From positions 1,302,001 to 1,366,000 of the forward strand of contig JAMZAV010000108.1 in NCBI GenBank assembly GCA_024449915.1: 64,000 bases of DNA, given 5' to 3'. Source of the DNA: Sweltsa coloradensis (lineage: Eukaryota > Arthropoda > Insecta > Plecoptera > Chloroperlidae). The notes beneath the pieces were generated by a model. That model was not told where the DNA came from, searched no databases, and was given only the letters and a program-made list of their open reading frames with translations. Each line of letters opens with the position of its first letter. Within the stretch, counting starts at the first letter, position 1. Positions 13,073 to 25,822 of the stretch are shown one piece after another. A program made the position numbers and the translations under genes.

Positions 13073-13845
13073 TGGATGAGCGAAGCGAAGACTTCAATTT
13101 CACTGACCCCCCAAAAAATTTAGCTCGGTTGTTTTTTTGTTTGTTTGTTTTTTTTTTTTTTTTTTGTTTGTTTTTTTGTCTGTTTGTTCGCACGATTCCG
13201 GGCAAACGGCATATGCGATCTTGATGAAAATTGAAGAGGACCTTCGAAATCTCTGAACTTAAACTGCCACGTTTTTGGGTACAATCGAAGAAATATTTCT
13301 CATGAATATCGCACTTTTACGATTTTTTTCGATTTTTAGTGCGATATTTTCGAGACATTTGGGCCGATTATGACCAAACGGGTAGGGCTACAACGTTCAT
13401 ATTTCACATAGACATTAAGGTAATGATGATGTATTTCTTTCTGAAAGAAAAAGTTGAAAAAGTTAGTCAGAATCTATAGAAATAAAGCTTTTAATATAAG
13501 TTTTTTGACTTTTAGTGCGATATTTTCGTACCATTTGGGCCAATTCTGACCAAACGGGTGGGCCTTCAACGTTCATATTATACATAGACATTACGGTTAT
13601 GGTGATGTAGTACCTTTTAAAAGAAAAATTTGAAAAAGTTAGTCAGAATCCAAAGAAATAAAGCTTTTAATATAAGTTTTTACGGTAAATAATACCAATT
13701 GACAGGTAACAAAAGAAATTTGACAACAATCACTTACAATGCGTAGGTAGCAAAACAAAGCACTTGCAAAGAAAGATATCCCACGCAAACTAAAAATTTT
13801 AAAAAGCTCATCCATCAACGCGGCGGGACTTTAGCGTTTTCCTAG
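13073..13845 (+). mobile_element. Helentron-like (Helitron2-type) non-autonomous element, subfamily A copy 1
   Basis: Begins TGGATGAGCGAAGCGAAG and ends at CCTAG followed by T. Near the 3' end the word GCTCATCCA (13806-13814) is the inverted complement of the 5' end TGGATGAGC, an asymmetric terminal inverted repeat. It is followed by a stem-loop (AACGC, 12-base loop, GCGTT) and then TTCCTAG. These are the hallmarks of Helentron/Helitron2 ends, and the flanking bases are T and T as expected for that group. The middle holds two tandem units of about 165 bp with words such as CATTTGGGCC and ACCAAACGGGT. No Rep or helicase frame is present. Confidence 0.75.
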
Positions 13846-15304
13846 TAATGAAATCGTGTCTTTTAATTATGCATCACTTGTATTAATTTTGCCACGTTAG
13901 TTTCTTGTGTGAACGCAGCGATAAAAGCGCCAGCATTCGTAATGGCGAACCGCGTATTGTGTCTTGAAGCCCGTAACAATGTGTAGGCGAGAAACAATGG
14001 ACCCCTCTCCTCCCCCAAGGCGGCGTCTGTTTACAAGATAACCTGTACCAAGCACCGTTAGCTTCCACTAGAAATGTAATAATAGCAATACGAGTTTATT
14101 ACGCTACTTAAAACGAAAACAATAATTATTTTACGTCTTTATTTTCGTAATCTCGTGATTGTGTGGGCGTTTTAAACCTTTATCGTTTATTTCTGATTGA
14201 ATAGTGAGTGTGTGTGTGCGCTACGTGGCTTGCTTCAGTTGTACGTTTTGGGCGCATAGATGTATTTTCAAGGTAATTTATTGGTGGTTTTGTAATTCGA
14301 TCATTTTCGATTTTGTACTCTTCAACTTTAAAAAAATTATGTTTTGATGATTTTTATGCCTGTAAACTTTTGCTTACAGCGCACCTCATAGAAATTAATC
14401 TAAAGTGAAAACCATCAGATTTAGAATCTATCAATCGTATCGAACTAGGGGTGGCAAATGGTAAAAAATGAAATCCACTGGAGAAGAAGTCTTGCCTGAA
14501 TGTCTAGCGAGCTATAGGATAGTTCTGCTTTTGTTGTAACTGAATGCTAGGCCGTGGAAATTATTTGCAAGTTAACTTTGCATGGTTGTTTGTTTGTTTG
14601 TTTGTTCGTTTGTTTATTTGTTATTATTATGTACTTTGGAAACGTAGACCATGTTTACAATGTTGCAATGTTGTGCACATATTAGATTTGTCAACGTTTG
14701 CATTTTAATCTGTATCTAATGTAAACAAAGTCTTGTTTTCTGTTTCTTTTGTATGCACTGTGTTTATATTTCGAAATAGTTTGTATATTACTTTTATATG
14801 CATGTTATAATCTTATCTTGCCGAGTGATACAAATACCGTTGGATTACGGCACGGTTGCTGTTCAGGCTTCTACATTGCCATGGAAAAGTGTGGTGTGGA
14901 CTAAGGGAATCAGCTCACGGGCTAAATCAAGAATCATAATGGAATCACATTGCCGAATCGTAGGAACTAGTGTAGAAATGCAAACACTACACCGGATACA
15001 CAAAGTCTTGAACTGAACTAATTCTCACGTGTTGTTAGTGTTTCTGTCGACTTTGAGTTATTATCGAGGTGTTTATTTCATAATGATGATGAAATCACGA
15101 ATTCCACCTACTCGAGTGTCGCCTCATTTACAACAACGCGCCTCGGATGGCACTAATTCATTCACTTCCGGCTTGGTCGACGTCTGAAAGTAAGCAATAC
15201 ATTGTCAAACATTTCATAGGAATGTTTGTAGTACCGGTTTTGTTTTGTAGGAGACACACAAACATCCAGCAACCAACTGGACATTTATTATCCACTCTAC
15301 CATG

Positions 15305-15400
15305 TTATCAGGGTATCTACAAGTCTTGAAATCCTGGAAAAGTCAGGGAAATAAATAAATATGGAAATGTCAGGGAAACTTAAAAACTCGCCAAATTGAA
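15305..15400. repeat. Dispersed repeat fragment with GGAAAAGTCAGGGA motif
   Basis: Contains CCTGGAAAAGTCAGGGAAA and a second TGTCAGGGAAAC shortly after, shared with the copy near 11190. Limits approximate. Confidence 0.4.
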
Positions 15401-17407
15401 TCTATAATTTAATAAAAAATAACCGTGGACAAACCCCCGAACCTCTATCATAATGAACAATTACTGACAATCACGGTGTTTTCTCAAATCAGAACTCTCA
15501 TTTTCACAACCAGACAAATTTGCAGCCTAAAAGCAACAAGTACAAGTTTATACGTATGGGACAATAATTATTGATGAGCGCCGAGTGGCAGAAAATCCAT
15601 TAACAAACCGTGAAAAAATAAAACGCCCAAGCGTAATTAAATTCACAAGTTGCTAGTTCTATATACAACAAAACTACGTTTCGGAAAACCAGGACATATC
15701 CGACAAATCGGAACGGTTCTTCATTTTCCAAGACGTCGTGTCATCGTATCTAGATGCAAAGTTATCTCGAACCTAATGCGAGAAGAGTGGAACGAAACGA
15801 CCCACGATTTTCACATGTGGCAGTTTCTTGATGGTGGAAACCAAAGTAACAACGCAAGTAATTCGGTTTTAATAGAGTACAATTATACGTAGGAACAACG
15901 GTACTTGCGGTACTAAGCATTTATCATGCTTCGGGTTGAGGCTTGACTGTCACAATGATGTATTACACGTGCATGGCTAATTACGATGAGTGAGGGAAGA
16001 CGCCAAAGTAGTTTATAATCATCATCGCGTCGAAAGAAATAATTGCAGATATAATTCGCTGAGTGTCACTTTTAGTCACGGTACTGCAGCTATTTTTAGA
16101 TTGAATGTTATGAATGAAGGTAAAAATTAGCTAGTTGCTAGGTAGGATCCCATAATTATCAGTTATGCTCAAGTTGGTAGTTATGAGTGAAAAAGTTGAT
16201 AGTTACCCTGCCCGTTTTCAGCACGTAGTTGCTTTGCAATGCAAGTTGTACAAGATTAATTGAAAAATTAAAAGTAACATTCCATGACATTTAACCACCT
16301 TTTTTTAATTTGTTTTATTTACTTTTTTCAAGTTTCCTTGAATAATAAATAACAAGAGTACTCTAACTGTCTAACACTCTTTATAACAGCTTTCTTGACA
16401 AATACGTACAATCACAAAACATTGTTCTTATTCTTCATGACAGATTTATTGTTATGCATGATGCATATTTTAGACGTTGTAGGAGAAAAATTGCTCCTCT
16501 TTTTGTACAGGCCTATACCTCATGTAAAGTCGTCGCTATACCTCTTGTTATTTACTGTAAGTGTACTTACATTGCATTACGTTACATGCATGCATGTGGT
16601 AAGATAATGTATATAATTGCACCAATCTACTTTGAGGCAAAAGGAAAAGAGTAAATACATTTTAAGAGCTCTAGAAATTAACTCCCGAAAACTCGTTCGT
16701 GAAATAAAACCGAATCCAAACCGGACTGACCGCAAGATAATAATAACCCACCCTATTTAGATAGGCGGAACGCGTAGATGTGTAGACGTGTCGCTAAATA
16801 TTTAAATAATAAGCCCTGGCCAGGCGTGTTTCTCTGCCTGCGATGGTTGCGGTCATTGCCAAGGTCCGTGGTTTGTTGACCTAGCTGCTGGTGCTGGGAA
16901 GACGGGGGCCAAAAGATGGGCTGGGATCTTGCCCGCATCATCTTGCCTGATCATGACGAGCCACTGTTTTCATGTACTTTGCCTTTTTGTAAGGAGTCGT
17001 GTTGCTAATTTATACTAAAAGCTACCAATTTAATTTATATTTTATATAACGTTTCTGTAATTTTGTTCTGTAACCATTATGCAAATAAGCATACGAATCG
17101 ATATTCTAAATACCAATTTATTTTATTTTTATTAATTTAATTAGCATTGTGCCCTTTGACAATTGTGACGAAATATTAATGTAATAATCGCATTTACATT
17201 GTGTGTAATTCACTGTTCCCACCTAAATGCTAAAAATACTGAACCTTCATTATATAACCTGAACTCAAAATTTAATTTTGGTCACATCATTTTACATTTT
17301 AATTTTCTATTATAGCTCAAGAAAAGAGATGACTTACTTTATATTAAATATTTGTGTCAAGGCTAGTATTTCTTCGAAAGTTAGCTAGGTACCTACTGTG
17401 AGAAATT

Positions 17408-17450
17408 ACAACAACAACAAGAACAACAACAACAACAACAACAACAACAA
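17408..17450 (+). repeat. (CAA)n microsatellite
   Basis: Run of CAA trinucleotides interrupted once by GAA. Confidence 0.95.
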
Positions 17451-20400
17451 ATCATGTTCATTCCGAGCTGTTTGTTGATATTCCCTGCATCATATCTCAT
17501 GTAAATTACTTATCTTGTGAACGTAGCACCTTGAACTTTCAAGATTGCATAGAATTATTGTTACATTTCCACAAACGACGACAGTTAAAATGTAGCAAAC
17601 TCAGTGCGTTGCTTGAGCGAGTCTGAGGTATTCTTACTTGGAAAGGAGTATTGACCAGCACATGACTTGCAGATTTGGTAGAGTTTGCGCAATGTCACTT
17701 TATTAGCTTTTATTAGAATTCCTAGAAAAGTTGAAATTACCTTCAATATAAGAATGTGTAATGACTTCATTCCTTATTCAACGTATCTCTAAAATACATT
17801 TTTGTTGTGCCATTGTAAGTAATCTGCTAAAGGTTTATGCAATTAGCAATTATTTCTCTTAGTGCGGTTTTCCTGGAAGCTATTACATAAAATTGCATTA
17901 TTCAAGTAAAGCTTTTTAAAGATATGGTTCCCTTGAGACCACAATTGTAGTAATATAACTACTCGTGGGCACCAAACCGCAGAGATAATTTCTTTTCTCT
18001 CTTTCTTATCCTAAATAAAACCACTCAAAATCTTAGGAGATGTTTTCTTAGTGGCAACTAATAGGTGATTTGTCCTCTGTTTTAAATCAGTTTTTGAATA
18101 AAAATTTAAAAAAATAGATGCATTGAATTCACTAATCCCCTTTTGTATATACGAATGTGATTGATAATAATGCAGATGGATCAAACTTTAGTCCTCAGAT
18201 TTTGTGGTTTCGGGCTTTTTTTTTTAGATTTTTTTAGTTAAGGAGTGTTCCTTGCTAGAATGATATGAAAACTTTCAGCGGTCCTCCGACGAAGATGAAA
18301 TGGACTTATTCGCAAGTCATAAAGATGCCGAAAATTAAATCGCCCCTTTAGTGTCCCTCTAATAAAGTGGTACTATTTTGAATATCGGCGTGTGTTTCCT
18401 CATCTCGTAATCCTCGCTAATGTCCGACTGAACATTCCCGAAGGTCATTATCGTCGAGGTAGACAGACGGACTATTAGACAGACGGACAGACAGTCGTGC
18501 ATGCGCGAACCACACTGTCACAACAGTTGGCGCTGACTGGCACATTTCACGACGCTTCGGTCGGTGAAGATCCACTCGAAACTTCCGTATTTACCACCTG
18601 GTATTTACTGTAAACACAAGACATTACATTCGTCAAGTTGAAACAAGTGTTCTCTTGAAACTTGTTTTAAAAATAGTTCCGTTTTTTTTTTATTTGCGAA
18701 TGTTTTCAAATTAAGTAACTTGGTACGTGGAGGTAAATACTGGAAGCTAGCTTACGAACATTGAGAGAGGAATACATAGATTGCAAACATTGATTGTAGT
18801 CAATCACAGAGATTTGCAAAGAATCCCAGTCGAAATGTGTGATTGACAGGATGAGATCAATTTATTCTCTAAATTCAATGTCAAATCCTCTAAAATTACA
18901 TGGAACCCAGAAATGCAAAAACTAAACCAGAACGTTATCATTTCATAAATTACAAAATTATATTCCTAAATTAAGAAAGAGTCTAAATGGTTTACCAAAA
19001 GTAGAATTTTGCTGGTCCGCTTATTGTTTGCACCGCATGCGAGCTTGCTAACAGTACGTGCATCGGAGTCTCCATGTTATCTCGCCCCCAATTTGGCTGG
19101 TCAGCGTAGAAGGAAAATAAACTGATGCGGACCAATCTTGACATTACAAAAAGCAGCAAGGATTATTAATTTGGTTATTAAAAGTTTAGGTGGTTGATTA
19201 ATGTTGCCGTTATAGAATGAACTGCTTAGATATACCGCGATTTCGTTATTTTTTTCGTGTATATTCAAAGTTCGCGTCAAACTGGTTTATATTCTTGGCA
19301 TCTAAATCACGGACTTTACGATGTAATTAATTTTTAAATTAACCAAATATAAAACAACTCCGTGAATCATCTGTATAAGCCTAGTTGGAGTGGAGTGACG
19401 GATGCCGGGACAAGATCACTTACCGGGTCTCCATTCTTAGCGTGACTGTTAATTATTCGTGCGGGCCTGGAGTGCATTGGCCAATCACAAGGTTCGCTTT
19501 TTCTACCGTTGACAACAATTAATTCCTGAGATAATTTTAGCTACGAGCTCATTATCGTCTGTAAAACGATTAATTTTTAGAAAATTAGATTGTATTTATG
19601 ACCCTATAATCTTCATTTTGTATTTGTATAAAAAAAACACAACACAAGGAAAAGTCTACCATTCAACATTCCCGTTTCTTCCGAAACATTTCTTTAAAAT
19701 CAAAATTTGGCTACAAATGGTGGTTCAAAGTTATTAGGCCTAAATAATGTACACAATCACTGTTTCTGTTTCAATTTTGAATTAGGTCTATTTTATTCAA
19801 ATTCTATGTATTATACAATTAGCATGGTTCCGCCCTGTTTTAGTTCTCACCGTAAAAATGTGTTTTTCTTATCGTATCATAGAAATAGCTGGTTTTTTCA
19901 AGGAATGCTGCTCATTCTTGTAATTACGTTTTTGTGGCTCTGCAATATGTATTTATATTATCTTGGTCTCCTGTGGGATTTGCCCGTTAGTCACAAACTG
20001 ACTACCAGTTTCAAATTTTTGAACTTGTATACATATTCAAAATAACTTTGTATGATGAATGCACGAGTTTTATATCACGCTTTTCTTGACCACGGCTGGA
20101 CCTATAGCGACTGTCAGAAATATCACAATTTGACGATTTCGGAAATTGTTCGCCTAAACTCCCGATGTTTTTTCGTACAAGAGTATTTTGATTTTAAAAA
20201 GGGCGTTGTCGAGCTAAATTCGAATTCTGATGTAGTGTAGTTCAACGTACCTTAATCCATCGAGGTCAATCAATACGAGTTTAATTAAATAGTTAATTTA
20301 TTTAGTAATCAAATGATAACAGGTTGTACTTTCAGTTGTGGGTCTGTTTCAAACCAAGCTTTGTGGGTGCGAATCAATTTAAGTATGGACTAAAGTTCGA

Positions 20401-23400
20401 TAGGAATTTTTCGTACGCTAATAATTTTAATGTCGAATAGTAATAACAATAATTCACATTAACTCGTACCGAATATTACTAAATTTATTTGGATTTATTA
20501 ACTTTTCAAAGTGATTTAATTGGAAACGTAAGTTTGTATAACTGAAGAAAACATAAATATCTCAGTAGTTCTTGTTGGTAAAATTTTAGTTCCATTTACT
20601 ACCTCGATTACGACAGTTATGCTTTGCGGTTATTCGGTACGATACGTATAAAATATGATGTTCAATATAATGTATAATAATAATATGATAAATTTCGTAC
20701 CATTGAACGCAGCACCGAGCAGCCATTCTTTCACCTGCGGCTACCTCGTAAAACTAGCTCCATTATACTCTAGTTTTCGTCTTCGATTTTCTTTCCGATC
20801 CCTCAAACAAAATACAACAAGATAACGTGACGGAGACTTGCCAAAACAAAACGCAACCAGCCAAGATGGCCGAGGAATTTGATTGCAAGGCACACTGACT
20901 CTTTTCACTTTTTCAAATATCAAGGTTAGTGGAGTCATTGACTGAGCTAGCCAAGGTTAGGCACCCGAAATGTAGGCGCACGCTCCCATGCCCATGCCTG
21001 TGCCCGTTGCCCGTGCCCTGTTAGCTCATAGCATGACCGACACACCGCTCACATTTGCATTTTAATAATAATAATCCTTCTTGTGGGAGGTTCATGTGTC
21101 TTGTTGCATTTCCTGCACTGCGATAATGTGTTATTTCCTTCTGCGGGGAATAACTTGGCTTGTAGATTCTTGGCATGTAATGCAATAAATTTAATTTGTT
21201 CAATGTTTGCCTGATTGTAATCGTACTTTAATTTAGCGGATTATTTTTCAAGTTCGATTGCTATAGACGATTTTAATTTGGTGAGTTTTTCGTGATTATG
21301 TTACTTCATTTAAACTTCAGAAAGTACGCGATCATTTTCGTATAAGATAAAGACGAAAGGGAAGTAGCTTTGCTTTCATGTGTGTACTGATCTTTTACAA
21401 AATTTCACTGCGATTCTCTAAGAACATCCAGATTCTTGTTCTAGAATAATCATCAATTAGCTCCGCCAGTACAAAATAAAGTTGCCAACTCAAGGCTGCG
21501 GACCAATCACTGGATTCGACAAGTCTCGATGTTCTTTGCAATACCCCAGTGAAACGAAGGAAGGGGATAAGTCGTTGTTTCGTTTGAAGGAATTTGCAAT
21601 GTCATGTGGGTATTTTTTATTACGCTAGCTATAACAACACAAATAAAGCTATCCTGTGTGTACAGCAACGGTCATAAAGAGATACATAGAAGTGACTACG
21701 TCACCGGCTTGGAAATGCTATTGTACCGAGACATGAAACCGTGTTTATCATTCTATTCAATTCAACACTTTGTTAGTGACTGAAGTGATGCACAATTCTG
21801 ACGGACAAACACGGCCATTACTCATAACTGTTTACAAAACATACTCATTAATAGTATTTAACTATTATGAATTAAATGTTATATTTTCCTTATTATTGTT
21901 AATATTTTTGGATCATTTGCACTGCACATCTCAAATCGAATTTATGAAATACCGAAATTTCTTCATTCATTGGTATGAAATAAGTAATAAAATGATTAAA
22001 ATTGATTAATTTACTTACTACCTAGACTTACTTCGTAAGTCCTGATTTTCCGTGAGCACACTAATAATAAACTATAAATTAATTATGCCACAATAAATAA
22101 TAATAATTAACTATGACAAAGGCATTCAAATATTCAACATTTTCTCTCTATCAATTCATTCATGTATTGGAAGTGAAGTTAGACGGTATGTTGTAGGTAG
22201 ACAAAGCCCAATTTTTTACATTTGCAATATTGAGTTGTCTGTCTGTAGTAGGTTTGTGTACGGCCGAAGAAAACTTGTTTCGAGTTCCGCCTGTTTCGGA
22301 TAAGTACAACTCGCGCGTTCCCAGGACTAGGAGGTGAACCAACCATTCAAGGACATTCACAACTTTGACTCTGGACCGTACGATGCTATTAATGACGCCT
22401 TATCTTCATTTAGCATTTACATTTATTTTTATATATTTTTGAGTGCAGTTGCACCCCGTTTTTCTACGGCACTGTGGAGAAGATAAAGGTTGTAAGGAGT
22501 TGCAACAGCTTGTTTTACTTAGTTGCTACGGTAAAAGTGGTTGTTCCGGAGAAATGTAGAGTTTGGTAGAATCGTGGAAATCGGTTCAGAGGAAAGGGAA
22601 AGGTCCAACGAGCCTTCTTTGTCAGGACTACAAGTGCATCATCGAGGTTCTAGAAGGAACTTTCAAAAGTAAGGTTTATTTCATCATTCACAAAAGAAAA
22701 GTAAGTCGCGAATATTGTAAACTACTTAACAGTTTACTTATGTTCGATAAGGAATGCATTCCCATAAAAGTTCCTTAAAAGTAAAAAAAGTAACTTTTTC
22801 CTCCAAGTTTCCAAGCTTATGAATGTTACGATTCAATCGGCAAAAGAATCTGATCGAAGGTGGGTGCTGGATTTTTTTTACGATACCATTGGATTGTGCA
22901 CTGAGTTTTGCATCGCGGAATTGAAAGTTATTTTCATGGATTGTGTGAAGTTCTACGCGTATCATGAGTATGACACAACACTGCTCAATAAAACTCAGCT
23001 TTGAAACTGATAGATAGTTCACATTCCACAGACATGAAATAAAAACGTTTTGACAAACACGACGATTCCGAGAAGTTTCCAAACGAATGTATAAATAAAC
23101 CTGTCAGTTCAAATATGTAAAAACCAAACAAAATCGCGTTACCCAATCCAAACTCGCGATTCGTCGAATAATGTAGTGAGTGATTTCATCCAAGTGACGG
23201 ACCGATTGATTATTACGCCTCGATTGAGTGACTTATCGACTTGCGTTTGATTTAACCTTGGAATCGACTCGCTCTGACCTCATTATAAAGCTCGTGGCGC
23301 TTACATCTTTACCAAACAGGCGAGTTTTTCACGAGTGTGACTTGATCAAAATAATCTTACGACATCGCCTTATTGTACCACGTGCGAGCGAGCACCCTAG

Positions 23401-24289
23401 CTCTTTTTCTCTATTTCAGGGCCTGGCATTGCGTTGTATTTGACTCAACAATATTATTATGCAAGCACGTACTCCATTATAATGCTAATCAGTAATCATT
23501 GTGAGCGTTAAAAAATATATAAAAAAAAATTATATTTCATACATGAGTAATTAGTTATTACATTGCCGTGTTGGTTATTCATAAATGCGTTTGTTATGAA
23601 CTTTCACAATCACAATGTCAATTAAAATTTATTCATTTATAATTTTATTATGATTAATGGTTTTGTAAGACGACATCAGCTAAGTTGGTTCTCATGGGGA
23701 AATGCGGGTGACCGCCTTTCGTTGTATCCAGCTGAAGGGGGTGGGGGTTGCTTACACATGCCCTTATCGATCAGAGACATTATATATGTGAATACTAAAT
23801 TAAATTAACTTTAGTGCGTGTAAGGGCGTGGTATAAAACGCAGTTTGGACAGAAATTAGCTTTGATCGCCAACTTGTTCTGTGTATCCAATCGACGAATC
23901 TACACGCAAAACGCGAAGATTGACAACAATGATCAAAGTCCATGTTCTACAACAATTATTTAAAGATTTACTATCCACAATATGAAGCAAAACAATTAAT
24001 ATGAAGGACAAATGACGAACCAAAACATTGCAAATATTCAACTCGTGGCCTTGGAATCTTATTTGCGACTCTCACATTTGAACAGTTGTGCTGTCTCCAT
24101 GTTCATCGACACATATTTAGTTTGTGGGTTTTAAATGAAAACCACTAAATTGTTGTGTGGCGAGTACAAAATTGAAAACAATAAGTTTTACGTGTTTATT
24201 TGTTTCTGATACGTATCGAGAAGTTGTTCCCTTCGTGAATAAGGTCGTATTAGTTCACAACAACAGTGAGTTATTTCAAAAGACGAAAT

Positions 24290-24330
24290 TCGTTTGGCGG
24301 TACAAATCGGTACAAAATACCGCCAAACGA
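24290..24330. repeat. Perfect 13-bp hairpin
   Basis: TCGTTTGGCGGTA (24290-24302) and its exact reverse complement TACCGCCAAACGA (24318-24330) are separated by 15 bases. The loop itself repeats GGTACAAAA-like words. It lies about 520 bases before the candidate alternative first exon; a binding site, a transcribed structure or a small element end are all possible. Confidence 0.7.
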
Positions 24331-24439
24331 AAAACTTCACAGGGAAAACAATTGTTTAAAAAAAACTCTCGGTCAGTTTCTAGAAAACCAGTTGAAAATT
24401 AATTTCATTTGAATTGTGTGCTTGAGTTAATGAGGCGAT

Positions 24440-24553
24440 ATTTGCCGTGTCTGATCAGAAAAAAAATAGTTTTGATTTTCTAAAAGAGCCAGGTTTCAAA
24501 GCCATTCACTATATTTTGACTTGGTAGCATATCCTGGGAAAATAGAAAAACGC
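24440..24553 (+). repeat. Decayed half-copy of the 49903-50462 foldback element
   Basis: The succession CTGATCAGAAAA, a T-rich segment, AGCCAGGTTTCAA, ATTCACTA and GGGAAAATAGAAAAAC follows the order of words in the right arm of the foldback element at 50282-50462 (CCGATCAGAAAAA, GTCAGGTTTCAA, ATTCACTA, GTGGAAAAAC). The copy is diverged and single-armed. Confidence 0.5.
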
Positions 24554-24723
24554 GGTCGAATATTAAAATAATTTCCTCGCGTCTAGAACAAAACAAATGA
24601 CAATCTCCTATCGTTGGAACAGCCAGCGTAGAAGTTGTTGTTTCTTGTCGCCCGAAGGAAGTCGTCGGCTAATTACTCTCCCTAATCGTGTTTTTCTCGT
24701 GCCAGTCACACAATGAGACGAGG

Positions 24724-24728
24724 ACCAA
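24724..24728 (+). promoter_or_regulatory. CCAAT box upstream of candidate alternative first exon
   Basis: CCAAT lies 121 bases before the ATG at 24849, in a region with more CpG than the surrounding intron. A CCAAT word alone is weak evidence; it is listed because it fits an internal promoter. Confidence 0.2.
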
Positions 24729-24848
24729 TAGTCCACGTAGGCCGGAGTCAAATCTGTTAGTGTCTATTGTGTGGCTGTGTTGATAAGTGTGCCCGTTCGT
24801 ACTACTGAGAGCTGTACGAGGACGTGGCACTTTCCTCACAGGCGGAAC

Positions 24849-24891
24849 ATGTTGCCGTTCGCAGAGCCCATCAGGTGGTTTTGGTATATGG
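24849..24891 (+). CDS. Esrp: Candidate alternative first coding exon of Esrp
   Basis: ATG at 24849 (A at -3) opens a frame of 14 codons, MLPFAEPIRWFWYM, plus one base, ending at a strong donor ATATGG|GTAAGC. The phase (one base, G) is exactly what exon 27686 needs: G+GC gives Gly, so the product would run MLPFAEPIRWFWYM-G-HKFETPE. The same frame has an upstream stop TAG at 24738-24740 and no earlier ATG after it, as expected for a true start. Used this way the transcript would bypass exon 8980-9069 and the whole DnaQ-like region. A possible acceptor TTTCCTCACAG ends at 24841; as an internal cassette from it the exon would be 50 bases and break the frame, so a first exon, or the ATG exon after a 5' UTR exon, fits better. 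Not confirmed by homology. Confidence 0.45.
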
Positions 24892-25226
24892 GTAAGCGAA
24901 CAGCTTTATTGTCTTAGTTGTCCTTAGAATGCAAAAAAAAACGTCTGAAACATCAATTTTCGCAAAAAGAGGAAAGGGAAAAAACTGTTGGATCTAACTT
25001 GGACCAGTAGGCATACTACAACTTTTGAACTGTTTTTTGTATGATAAAAATATTCCTGGATTCGCGTAAGATATTTAATTTCTTCCCCTGGAATCTTGTT
25101 TTTGTTTTCATCTCAATTCTTATTTTACTCGCTACCATTCAAATAAATACATGAAAATTTTGGTTTTGTTAATGATCGGGTTATTTATTTTGATTACCAA
25201 CCAAAAGTGCAAATATTGGCAAACAT

Positions 25227-25247
25227 CCCCCCCCCCCCCCCCCCCCC
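25227..25247 (+). repeat. Poly-C tract (21 C) followed by CA repeat
   Basis: One of several long uninterrupted C runs in the window, with (CA)n immediately after it. Confidence 0.95.
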
Positions 25248-25779
25248 ACACACACAAATATATATCTTGCATAAAACCTGACAATCAGTCAAAGCTCCAT
25301 TGCTAGAAAGTTGTTTAGCCCTCGGTAATTTCGGCCCATTGTTTTTCCTCCAGAATCTTCGTGAATCTTCGTGAATCTTCGCCGACTATCCCGATTACCT
25401 ACATTACGTATGATTTCGAGAATTTGTTTGAAGTTTGAACCCAGGGTTGAACCTTGCACGTATTCGATTCCATCTCGGTTTCACTGGAATCACGTCACGT
25501 ATACTCATTTATATTCGTAAGCTTGCTCTTGGCTTGTTTCGGCCCAACAAGCAACACATCAGGAGCAATACTTGCTATTCTCGCATGCACACATTGCTGT
25601 AGGATATGTTTTTATAGATAATATTGAAAAAATTGCCAAAGGGAGGTCCAGACAGTCAAGACCGAAAATTATTAAAGAATTATCAAATTTTATCAAATAT
25701 TTTGTAATTTGAGATTGGTTGTGTTTTTTCTTCCTTGTATCTCTATCTCAGTGCTTTTGGATTTGGTGTAGTAAAGTAT

Positions 25780-25822
25780 ATTTTATTTTATTTTATCTTA
25801 TTTTATTTATTTTATTTTATTG
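25780..25822 (+). repeat. (TTTTA)n simple repeat
   Basis: Runs of TTTTA and TTTAT units with one TCTTA interruption. Confidence 0.9.

Larger units (their letters stand above)
13846..24440. other. Esrp intron, middle part
   Basis: About 10 kb of AT-rich intron. Seen inside: a second copy of the GGAAAAGTCAGGGA repeat near 15305-15400, a (CAA)n microsatellite at 17408-17450, and a short pair TGGTCCGC (19013-19020) / GCGGACCA (19127-19134) that might bound a tiny MITE. Open frames of up to about 110 codons (for example 19707-20045) are hydrophobic, AT-driven and unrecognised. No gene is supported. Confidence 0.6.

Noticed and set aside
14257..14275. Mini first exon ATG TAT TTT CAA G|GTAATT, also phase 1
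   Set aside because: Only four codons and a weaker donor; this occurs easily by chance. The candidate at 24849 is longer and better supported.
18280..18340. Acidic coding-like patch after TTTCAG (SSDEDEMDLFASHKDAEN then stop)
   Set aside because: Not in the frame required by the preceding exon; entering in phase 1 gives a stop within seven codons.
19707..20045. 112-codon hydrophobic frame
   Set aside because: AT-driven, no homology recognised, no splice signals that fit ESRP.
22614..22670. Possible cassette exon between TTTGTCAG and AAAA|GTAAGG
   Set aside because: Length of 44 bases breaks the frame between phase-1 neighbours and the peptide resembles no ESRP segment.
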